The notes beneath the pieces were generated by a model. The model ran no database searches and had not been told where the DNA came from. It saw only the letters and a program-made list of their open reading frames with translations. Made by a program: the position numbers and the translations under genes. Positions 52,383-59,976 of a stretch of DNA of 64,000 nt are shown piece by piece (position 1 is the stretch's first letter; every line of letters starts with the position of its first letter). Source of the stretch: JADKAV01 sp963769435 (GTDB lineage Bacteria; Actinomycetota; Actinomycetes; S36-B12; UBA10799); the NCBI GenBank assembly GCA_963769435.1, contig CAVYLN010000001.1, positions 620,001-684,000 of the forward strand, written 5' to 3'.

Positions 52383-52428
52383 CCTCTAGGGACCCCTTCT
52401 GGTGAGGGGTTCTCGTGATAGGAGGAGC

Positions 52429-54432
52429 ATGCGCACACCCGAGGGTCTGCCGCCGATGGGACTTCGTCACGACCCGCAGGCCCCTGGCCGGGCGACCGTC
52501 AACTATTTCGCCCCCGCCGCAACGCGAGTCACCCTGGAGTTCCTGGACTCCGGAACCACTGTCGAGTTGCAGGACGGGCCCTACGGTCACTGGTCGGCGG
52601 AACTGCCCGAGCCGGAAGTGGGCGCCACCTACGGCTTCCGGGTGACCGGCCCCTGGGAGCCCGAATACGGCTTGCGGCTGAACCCGGCGAAACTGTTGAT
52701 GGACCCCTACGCCCTGGCGGTGACCGGTCAACTACAGGTCCATGACGCGATCCATTCCTACCGGATGGACGATCCGGACACCCCCGACGACGTCGACTCC
52801 GCCCCGTACGTCCCGCACAGCGTGTACACCCGTGCTCTCGACCCCTCGGAGAACAAACCCCCTCGGATCCCGTGGGACCGCACAGTCATCTACGAACTGC
52901 ACGTCAAGGGCTTCACCAAGCTGCACCCCGACGTCCCCGAGGACCTACGGGGCACCTACGCGGGACTGGGACATCCGGCCGTCACCGACTACCTCACCGA
53001 TCTGGGGATCACGACCGTTGAACTGCTCCCTGTGCAGCACTTCGTGCCCGAACCCATGCTGCTGGGCAGAGGACTGACCAACTACTGGGGGTACAACCCG
53101 ATCGCCTACTTCGCCCCCCATGCCGAGTACGCGGCGGGCGGAGAGCGTGGCCAGCAGATCGCCGAGTTCCGCGACATGGTGGACGCACTTCACTCCGCGG
53201 GCCTGGAAGTGATCGTCGACGTGGTCTACAACCACACGGCTGAGGGCGACCACCTGGGCCCGACGCTGGCCTGGAAGGGCGCGGCGAACGCGGACACCTA
53301 CTGGATGCTCGACGGCGGGGTCTACGACAATCCGACCGGCTGCGGCAACGCCATCCGGGCGGAGTCGCCGCGCATGGTCGAGTTGATCCTGTCCTCGTTG
53401 CGTTATTGGGTCACGGATCTGCATGTCGACGGCTTCCGGTTCGACCTGGCCACCACGCTGGCAAGGACCTCACATCTGGTCACGACCTGGGCACCCGTGC
53501 TCTCGGCGATGACAGCGGACCCGGTGCTGTCGCAGGTCAAACTGATCGCCGAACCCTGGGACATCGGGATCGGCGGCTACCAGGCGGGCAACTTCCCCGG
53601 GCCGTGGGCGGAATGGAACGACGTGTTCCGCGGAACCGTGCGGGACACGTGGCGTTCGATCAGTTCGCTGTCGGAACTCGGGGCCCGGCTCACGGGTTCG
53701 GCGGACAGGTTCGCGCACAACGGGCGCCGGCCCTACCACTCCATCAACTTCATCACCGCGCACGACGGTTTCACTCTGGCCGATCTCGTGGCCTACAACG
53801 ACAAGCACAACGAGGCCAACGGCGAGGACAACCGCGACGGCAGCAACGACAACCGGAGCTGGAACGGCGGAGTGGAGGGTCCCACCGATGACCCGGACGT
53901 GCTGGCGAACCGGCGCGCCCGGCAGCGGTCGCTGCTGGCCACGCTGATGCTGAGCGCGGGAACCCCGATGATGCTCTCCGGAGACGAGGCCGGACGCACC
54001 CAGCAGGGCAACAACAACGTCTACTGCCAGGACAACGAGTTGTCGTGGATGCACTGGGACGCCCAGGACACCGACCTCATCGAATGGACGAAGTTGCTCC
54101 TGCAGATCCGGGACCGGTATTCGGTCCTGCGACCCGAGATCCACCCGTCTCCGGAGGACCTGCACTGGTTCAACGAGGACGGGACGGTGCTGACCTCTGA
54201 ACAGTGGAACGACCCCGCCGTGCGGGTGGTGCAGGCGATGTTCACGGGCGATCCGTCGGTGTTGCTGTGCCTGAACACCGGGCCCGAACCGGTCGAGATG
54301 ACGTTCCCAATACCTGCCCGTGTCGTCCTCGCCAGCGAAGACGTGACGCTGACCGGCGCCGATCCGTCAGCCGGGGTGAAGGTCCCCTGCTACTCCATAG
54401 TCGTGGCCGAGGTCCTCCCCGAGGAGGAGTAG
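52429..54432 (+). CDS. glgX: Glycogen debranching enzyme GlgX
   Basis: GH13 isoamylase-type enzyme that removes alpha-1,6 branches from glycogen trimmed by phosphorylase. It has 667 residues. An N-terminal CBM48 (APAATRVTLEFLDSG) is followed by the barrel motifs VIVDVVYNHTAEGDH, VDGFRFDLATTLAR (nucleophile Asp), KLIAEPWDIG (acid Glu) and FITAHDGFTLADLVAY. FQGNNN-like GRTQQGNNNVYCQDNELSW is a GlgX signature. ATG 52429 has GGAGGA only a few bases upstream; GTG 52402 is possible. Its end is three bases from the convergent secreted-protein gene. Confidence 0.94.
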   Translation: MRTPEGLPPMGLRHDPQAPGRATVNYFAPAATRVTLEFLDSGTTVELQDGPYGHWSAELPEPEVGATYGFRVTGPWEPEYGLRLNPAKLLMDPYALAVTGQLQVHDAIHSYRMDDPDTPDDVDSAPYVPHSVYTRALDPSENKPPRIPWDRTVIYELHVKGFTKLHPDVPEDLRGTYAGLGHPAVTDYLTDLGITTVELLPVQHFVPEPMLLGRGLTNYWGYNPIAYFAPHAEYAAGGERGQQIAEFRDMVDALHSAGLEVIVDVVYNHTAEGDHLGPTLAWKGAANADTYWMLDGGVYDNPTGCGNAIRAESPRMVELILSSLRYWVTDLHVDGFRFDLATTLARTSHLVTTWAPVLSAMTADPVLSQVKLIAEPWDIGIGGYQAGNFPGPWAEWNDVFRGTVRDTWRSISSLSELGARLTGSADRFAHNGRRPYHSINFITAHDGFTLADLVAYNDKHNEANGEDNRDGSNDNRSWNGGVEGPTDDPDVLANRRARQRSLLATLMLSAGTPMMLSGDEAGRTQQGNNNVYCQDNELSWMHWDAQDTDLIEWTKLLLQIRDRYSVLRPEIHPSPEDLHWFNEDGTVLTSEQWNDPAVRVVQAMFTGDPSVLLCLNTGPEPVEMTFPIPARVVLASEDVTLTGADPSAGVKVPCYSIVVAEVLPEEE

Positions 54433-54435
54433 ACG

Positions 54436-55413
54436 TCAGCGGGGCGTGAGGTTCCAGAACCACCGGTTCGTGACGGCCTCAGGCGGACGGTTGATATCGC
54501 CCACCAGCGGGGCCGACAGGCTCTTGGTGTATCGGCCACCGACCCCGGTGGCATCCACACTCAGGCTGTTCGTCAGCAGATCACCGAGGTTCGGCCCGAA
54601 GGTCAGCCCGGTCTCCCGGGTCTCCGGCACCCAGATCTCATTGCCGTCAATGTCGAAATCGAGGTATTCACAGGTGTACGAGATCCGCGGCGTCGGGGAG
54701 ACGAATACGGTCAGGTCGTACCGGTGCGCCTTGTACGTGTCATCGTTGGCCTTCTCCACGGTCATCGAGGCATCCAAGGAACTGACGTCCAACTGTCCGC
54801 TGCCCTGTGTGGTCGAACAGTTGCGCCGGATCCCGCCGTTGAGGACGGAGGCGTCGTAGTTCCACGTCACCGTGCCCTCGATGCCCGTGTAGTGGATGGC
54901 ACCGTCGTTCCACGGGGTGTTGATGACGGGGTCGCGTTCCTGGTACTGATACGTGATCGTCCCGTTCCACGAGGTGCCGGAGTTCTGCTCCCCACCGAAG
55001 CTGCCCTGATACTGACGGGCGAACGCCGTGATGATGACCGGCCGCGACTTCACATCTCGACCCGCGCCGTCCGGAATCGCGATGCTGCGCAGTGAGTACT
55101 TGCCGGGGGTGGCGAACTTCCGGGACAGTTTGACCTTCCCGTTCTTGGGCACCTTGTAGGTCTTCACCGTCCGGAACGGCCCTGAACCGGTCTTGACCTG
55201 CAGCTTGATCTGCCGGTAGCCCCTGACCCGCACCGTCTGGCGCCAGGTGTCGCCGGCGACCAGCTGCCTGGTCTTCAACAGGGGGGCCAGATCGGATTTG
55301 GCCTGTATGGTCCCGGGACCGCTCTGCGTCGCCACGGCCGGTGTCGCGGTCGCCACTGTCGAAGCTGCGAGGAACGCGGCCACGACCGCCGCCAGTGTTC
55401 GGTTCAATTCCAT
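54436..55413 (-). CDS. Secreted protein of unknown function
   Basis: 325 residues with a signal peptide (LAAVVAAFLAASTVATATPAVA, cleaved about residue 28). Next is a basic Ig/PKD-like module (RQTVRVRGYRQIKLQVK to SLRSIAIPDGAGR), of the kind seen in actinobacterial exported proteins with repeated V-x-V-x-G patterns, and then a beta-rich domain with aromatic and Cys residues (GIRRNCSTTQGSG, SYTCEYLDFD). No catalytic motif is recognised, and there is no anchor, so it is probably released or held noncovalently. ATG 55413 follows AGGAGTGAGTC. Repeat elements lie immediately upstream. Confidence 0.65.
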   Translation of the reverse strand: MELNRTLAAVVAAFLAASTVATATPAVATQSGPGTIQAKSDLAPLLKTRQLVAGDTWRQTVRVRGYRQIKLQVKTGSGPFRTVKTYKVPKNGKVKLSRKFATPGKYSLRSIAIPDGAGRDVKSRPVIITAFARQYQGSFGGEQNSGTSWNGTITYQYQERDPVINTPWNDGAIHYTGIEGTVTWNYDASVLNGGIRRNCSTTQGSGQLDVSSLDASMTVEKANDDTYKAHRYDLTVFVSPTPRISYTCEYLDFDIDGNEIWVPETRETGLTFGPNLGDLLTNSLSVDATGVGGRYTKSLSAPLVGDINRPPEAVTNRWFWNLTPR

Positions 55414-55481
55414 GACTCACTCCTCGCTGGTCTGGCCGAAGAGTACACCCGCCACGGCCCCGCCGGACAGGCTCGAGGCCG

Positions 55482-55551
55482 CCCGGTTTTGTGAAGAAGT
55501 TACGCCGACACGCCGCCGCCAGCCGCCAACTTCTTCACAAAAGGTCCGCGG
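55482..55551. repeat. 70-bp inverted-repeat element, copy 1
   Basis: Arms TTTTGTGAAGAAGTT (55487-55501) and AACTTCTTCACAAAA (55528-55542) pair perfectly over 15 bp around a 26-base GC-rich loop, framed by CCCGG and GGTCCGCGG. The AT-rich arms contrast with the surrounding GC-rich DNA. Copy 2 lies 129 bp to the right. Confidence 0.85.
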
Positions 55552-55610
55552 ATGCCCCGAGGTCGCCCCCACCCGCCACGGCCCCGCTTCTTCGCCAAAC
55601 CCGCTCTCGG

Positions 55611-55679
55611 CCCGGTTTTGTGAAGAAGTTGCCCGACACGCCGCCGCCACCCGCCAACTTCTTCACAAAAGGTCCGCGG
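55611..55679. repeat. 69-bp inverted-repeat element, copy 2
   Basis: Same arms (55616-55630 and 55656-55670) and flanks as copy 1. The loop is one base shorter and shares most of its sequence, including GACACGCCGCCGCCA. Between the copies, CCCCGCTTCTTCGCCAAACC looks like a decayed third right arm. No transposase is present. The gap 55414-55756 holds these elements and the glgE promoter. Confidence 0.85.
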
Positions 55680-55743
55680 CTGGAGGGCCGGGCCGGCCGA
55701 AGTCGCCGGTCTGGGCCGCGAGGCATCTGCGCGCATGAGGGAC

Positions 55744-55749
55744 TAGCGT
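55744..55749 (+). promoter_or_regulatory. Leaderless -10 box of glgE-glgB
   Basis: TAGCGT, seven bases before GTG 55757. Confidence 0.6.
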
Positions 55750-55756
55750 CGGAGCC

Positions 55757-57799
55757 GTGCGCGACAACTCGACAGAGGGCTCAGGTGCGCCCTCCCCCGC
55801 AGCAGAGCAGTTCTGGGACTCCTTGCCGTCGAACAACCTCGTACCGCCGGAAACCCTCACGGGCAGGTTCACGGTCCTGGACGTCTGGCCGCGGGTCGAG
55901 GGAGGACGACGCCCGGCCAAGGCCGCGGTCAACGAACTCATCATGGTCAACTGTGTGGCGTTCCGGGAGGGCCACGACATGCTCGGCGTCGACATCCTGG
56001 CCACCGACCCGCAGGGCCGGACGATCCGGGCACCGATGGTCCCCCGGGACAACGGGACCGACGTGTGGGACGGAAACTTCCGGCCCGACTCGCAGGGCGA
56101 GTGGTCCTTCAGCATCGCCGCGTACAGCGACATCCTGGGGACCTGGCGGCATCGGGCCCAGGTCAAGGTTCCGGCCGGTGTGGACGTGGAACTCGAACTC
56201 GAGGAAGGGGCCCGGATCCTGTCACGCGCCGACGTCCCCGACCGCAGGTTGCTCGAGGCGGCCATCGCGGGTCTGCGCGACAAGAGCATGAGCCCTGCGC
56301 GCCGACTGGCGGCCGGCCTCGACGATTCGTTGTGGAAGGTTCTGCGCGACCACCCCATCCGCGATCTCGAATCGGTGTGCGGGCCGTGGCCGATCTATGC
56401 CGATCGCAGACGGGCCCTGTTCGGTGCCTGGTACGAGTTCTTCCCACGTAGTGAGGGCGCGACCGAGGACCCGCCTCGCAGCGGCACCTTCCTGGACGCA
56501 CAACGCCGCCTGCCCGCGATCGCCGAGATGGGTTTCGACGTCGTGTATCTGCCCCCGATCCACCCAGTGGGCACCGTGAACCGCAAAGGCCCGAACAACA
56601 CGCTGAACCCCGGTCCCGGCGATCCCGGGTCGCCATGGGCGATCGGTTCGGCCGAGGGCGGCCACGATGCGGTCCATCCCGACCTCGGCACCATCGACGA
56701 CTTCGACGCGTTCGTCGCACGCACCAACGAACTGGGCATGGAGGTCGCCCTCGACCTCGCCCTGCAGGTGGCACCCGACCATCCGTGGGCGACCTCTGGG
56801 CGACCGTGGTTCACCGTTCGTGCCGATGGCAGCATCGCCTACGCCGAGAACCCGCCGAAGAAGTACCAGGACATCTATCCGATGTGGTTCGACGGGGATC
56901 CCGAAGGGCTCGTCACCGAGGTGCTCCGGATCATCCGGTTCTGGATGGAACACGGCGTCCGCATCTTCCGGGTCGACAATCCGCACACGAAGCCGGTCCG
57001 GTTCTGGGATCACGTCATCCACGAGATCAAGCGCACGGACCCCGACGTGCTCTTCCTGGCCGAGGCGTTCACCCGTCCCCCGATGATGCGGGCACTGGCC
57101 GAGGTGGGCTTCGACCAGTCCTACACCTACTTCACGTGGCGCAACGAGAAGTGGGAGCTCGAGCAGTACCTCCGGGAACTCACGGGTCCGTCGGCGGCGT
57201 ACATGCGCCCGAACCTGTTCGTCAACACTCCAGACATCCTGCACGCCTACCTGCAGTACGGCGGACCGGCCGCGTTCGCGATCCGGGCCACCTTGGCCGC
57301 AACCATGTCACCCACGTGGGGCGTATACAGCGGCTACGAACTCTTCGAGCATGTCGCGGTGCGTCCCGGCAGCGAGGAGTACCTCGACTCGGAGAAGTAC
57401 CAGTACCGTCCGCGTGATTGGGAGTCGGCGGACGAGCACGGCAAGACGTTGGCCCCGTACCTGACGATGCTCAACGAGATCCGGCGTGCGCACCCCGCAC
57501 TGCAGCAGCTGCGACACCTGGTGTTCCAGCAGATCGACAGCGACCGGATGATCGCGTTCAGCAAACGCGACGGCGATGACACCGTGATCGTGGTCGTCAC
57601 CCTCGATCCGTTCGGTCCGCGCGAGGCCACACTGCATCTGGACATGCCGTCACTGGGACTCGACTGGCACGACAGGTTCGTGGCGCAGGATCTGATCACC
57701 GGGCAGAGTTTCTCCTGGTCCGCCACCAATTTCGTCCGTCTCGACCCGCATCTCGCGTGTGCACACATCATGTCCGTCCGGCCAGGAGTCATCAGATGA
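55757..57799 (+). CDS. glgE: Alpha-1,4-glucan:maltose-1-phosphate maltosyltransferase GlgE
   Basis: GH13_3 enzyme that extends alpha-glucan with maltose units from maltose-1-phosphate. It has 680 residues. N-terminal beta domain (RFTVLDVWPRVEGGRRPAKA), helical insert, then the barrel: GFDVVYLPPIHPVGTVNRKGPNN, the donor-binding YAENPPKKYQDIYPMWF, nucleophile Asp in VRIFRVDNPHTKPV (near 410), and acid Glu in VLFLAEAFTRPPMM (near 435). The order glgE-glgB is coupled (ATGA) and typical of actinobacteria. No treS/pep2 or glgC/glgM partner beyond the GT4 at 46866 is visible in the window. Confidence 0.97.
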   Translation: MRDNSTEGSGAPSPAAEQFWDSLPSNNLVPPETLTGRFTVLDVWPRVEGGRRPAKAAVNELIMVNCVAFREGHDMLGVDILATDPQGRTIRAPMVPRDNGTDVWDGNFRPDSQGEWSFSIAAYSDILGTWRHRAQVKVPAGVDVELELEEGARILSRADVPDRRLLEAAIAGLRDKSMSPARRLAAGLDDSLWKVLRDHPIRDLESVCGPWPIYADRRRALFGAWYEFFPRSEGATEDPPRSGTFLDAQRRLPAIAEMGFDVVYLPPIHPVGTVNRKGPNNTLNPGPGDPGSPWAIGSAEGGHDAVHPDLGTIDDFDAFVARTNELGMEVALDLALQVAPDHPWATSGRPWFTVRADGSIAYAENPPKKYQDIYPMWFDGDPEGLVTEVLRIIRFWMEHGVRIFRVDNPHTKPVRFWDHVIHEIKRTDPDVLFLAEAFTRPPMMRALAEVGFDQSYTYFTWRNEKWELEQYLRELTGPSAAYMRPNLFVNTPDILHAYLQYGGPAAFAIRATLAATMSPTWGVYSGYELFEHVAVRPGSEEYLDSEKYQYRPRDWESADEHGKTLAPYLTMLNEIRRAHPALQQLRHLVFQQIDSDRMIAFSKRDGDDTVIVVVTLDPFGPREATLHLDMPSLGLDWHDRFVAQDLITGQSFSWSATNFVRLDPHLACAHIMSVRPGVIR

Positions 57800-59955
57800 T
57801 CAGCGTTCCCGTAGAAGACCTAGCAGCTCTGGTCGATGGCACCCACAGCCAGCCCCATCAGATCCTCGGCCCGCACACCGACGCCGACGGCCTCACGATC
57901 CGGGTACTGCGTCCCGACGCGACCTCCGTCGACGTCGTGGTGGCGGGGCGCCATCAGCCCATGCAGCACGAGCACGCTGGCGTGTGGGTGACCGAACTGC
58001 CGGGGCCGGGCATCCCCGACTACCGTCTCGCGGTTGCCTACGGCGGGGACAAACTGCCCGCCGACGACCCCTACCGCTTCCTGCCGACCCTCGGCGAGAT
58101 CGACCAGCATCTGATCGCCGAGGGCCGCCACGAGCAGCTATGGGAGGTGCTCGGCGCCCACGTCCACGTCTACGAGACCGTGAACGGTCCCGTGCGCGGG
58201 GTCGCGTTCGCGGTCTGGGCACCCAACGCCCAGGGGGTGCGCGTTGTGGGCGATTTCAACTACTGGAACGGCACCGCCACACCGATGCGTTCCCTGGGTT
58301 CCAGCGGGGTGTGGGAGGTCTTCGTCCCCGAGATCGGTGCCGGCACCCGCTACAAGTTCGAGATCATCGGCCGCGACGGGGTGCGCAGGTTGAAGGCCGA
58401 CCCGATGGCCCAGGCGACCGAGGTTCCACCGGCGACCGCATCGGTCGTCTTCGCGTCCGACTACGAGTGGAACGACGAGCAGTGGCTGCACCAGCGCACG
58501 CTGCACCCCGCACACGCATCCCCGATGAGCATCTACGAGGTCCACCTCGGTTCGTGGCGGCAGGGGCTGAGTTATCGCCAACTCGCCGAGGAACTGTGCG
58601 ACTACGTCGTCGCACACGGCTTCACCCACGTGGAGTTCCTGCCTGTCATGGAACACCCCTTCGGCGGGTCGTGGGGATACCAGGTGAGCGCCTATTACGC
58701 CCCGACCGCGAGGTTCGGCAACCCCGACGACTTCCGGTACCTCGTCGACCGACTGCACCAGGCCGGGGTGGGCGTGCTGGTGGACTGGGTGCCGGCGCAC
58801 TTCCCGAAGGACGATTTCGCGCTCGCCCGCTTCGACGGCACTCCGTTGTACGAGCACGCCGATCCCCGCCGCGGGGAGCACCCCGACTGGGGGACGTACG
58901 TCTTCGACTTCGGCCGGCCCGAGGTACGCAACTTCCTGGTGGCCAACGCCGTGTACTGGTGCGAGCAGTTCCACATCGACGGCCTGCGGGTCGATGCCGT
59001 GGCCTCCATGTTGTACCTCGACTACTCCCGCAATGACGGCGAATGGTCGCCGAACGCCTACGGCGGGCGGGAGAACCTCGACGCGGTGCAGTTTCTGCAG
59101 GAGATGAACGCGACCGTGTACAAGCGGGTACCTGGAGCCTTCACCGTTGCCGAGGAGTCGACCGCGTGGCCGGGTGTGACCCGGGCGACCCACCTGGGGG
59201 GCCTCGGCTTCGGCCTGAAATGGAACATGGGCTGGATGCACGACTGCCTGGGTTACCTCAACCGGGAACCGATCCACCGGCAGTGGCACCACAACGAGCT
59301 GACCTTCGCCCTCGTGTACGCGTGGAGTGAGAACTACGTGCTGCCGATATCCCACGACGAGGTCGTGCACGGAAAGGGCTCGCTACTGGGGAAGATGCCC
59401 GGTGACCACTGGCAGAAACGTGCGAACCTTCGCGCATTCCTGGCATACATGTGGGCGCATCCCGGCAAGCAGTTGCTCTTCATGGGCTCGGAGTTCGGGC
59501 AGGAGTCGGAGTGGTCGGAGGGTCGCAGCCTGGACTGGTGGTTGCTGGACCAGCCCGACCACGAGGCGCTCAGCCGGCTGGTGACAGACCTCAACGCGGA
59601 GTACCGGGTGGATCCGGCTCTGTGGAGCCTGGACGTCGATCCGCAGGGTTTCGAATGGATCGACGCCAACGACGCATCGGGCAACACGCTGTCCTGGATC
59701 CGGCGTGGGTCGCAGGGCGAGGTGATGGCGTGCATCGTCAACTTCAGCGCGATCCCGCACCACGACTACCGGGTCGGGCTACCCGTCGGCGGAGCATGGC
59801 GGGAGGTCATCAACACCGACGCCCACGAGTACGGCGGCAGTGGCGTTGGCAACCTCGGTCTCGTGCAGGCCGAGGAGATCGAGTGGCACGGACGCCCGTT
59901 CAGCGCCAGCCTGTCGGTCCCACCACTCGGCGCGGTCTGGCTGCGGCCGGAGTAG
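57796..59955 (+). CDS. glgB: 1,4-alpha-glucan branching enzyme GlgB
   Basis: GH13_9 enzyme that makes alpha-1,6 branches. It has 719 residues. It has an N1 domain and CBM48 (GVAFAVWAPNAQGVRVVGDFNYWNG), then IYEVHLGSWR, GFTHVEFLPVMEHPFGGSWGYQ, FHIDGLRVDAVASMLYLDYSR (nucleophile Asp near 400), and AFTVAEESTAWPGV (acid Glu near 453). SHDEVVHGKGSL and MGSEFGQ are also diagnostic. ATG 57796 overlaps the glgE stop. The protein ends 21 bases from the convergent helicase gene. Confidence 0.97.
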   Translation: MISVPVEDLAALVDGTHSQPHQILGPHTDADGLTIRVLRPDATSVDVVVAGRHQPMQHEHAGVWVTELPGPGIPDYRLAVAYGGDKLPADDPYRFLPTLGEIDQHLIAEGRHEQLWEVLGAHVHVYETVNGPVRGVAFAVWAPNAQGVRVVGDFNYWNGTATPMRSLGSSGVWEVFVPEIGAGTRYKFEIIGRDGVRRLKADPMAQATEVPPATASVVFASDYEWNDEQWLHQRTLHPAHASPMSIYEVHLGSWRQGLSYRQLAEELCDYVVAHGFTHVEFLPVMEHPFGGSWGYQVSAYYAPTARFGNPDDFRYLVDRLHQAGVGVLVDWVPAHFPKDDFALARFDGTPLYEHADPRRGEHPDWGTYVFDFGRPEVRNFLVANAVYWCEQFHIDGLRVDAVASMLYLDYSRNDGEWSPNAYGGRENLDAVQFLQEMNATVYKRVPGAFTVAEESTAWPGVTRATHLGGLGFGLKWNMGWMHDCLGYLNREPIHRQWHHNELTFALVYAWSENYVLPISHDEVVHGKGSLLGKMPGDHWQKRANLRAFLAYMWAHPGKQLLFMGSEFGQESEWSEGRSLDWWLLDQPDHEALSRLVTDLNAEYRVDPALWSLDVDPQGFEWIDANDASGNTLSWIRRGSQGEVMACIVNFSAIPHHDYRVGLPVGGAWREVINTDAHEYGGSGVGNLGLVQAEEIEWHGRPFSASLSVPPLGAVWLRPE

Positions 59956-59976
59956 TCCCGCGTCCGCCCGCGGCGG

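Noticed and set aside
55482..55679. The paired inverted repeats as ends of an insertion sequence.
   Set aside because: Only about 60 bp lies between the copies, with no transposase, so they cannot bound an autonomous element.
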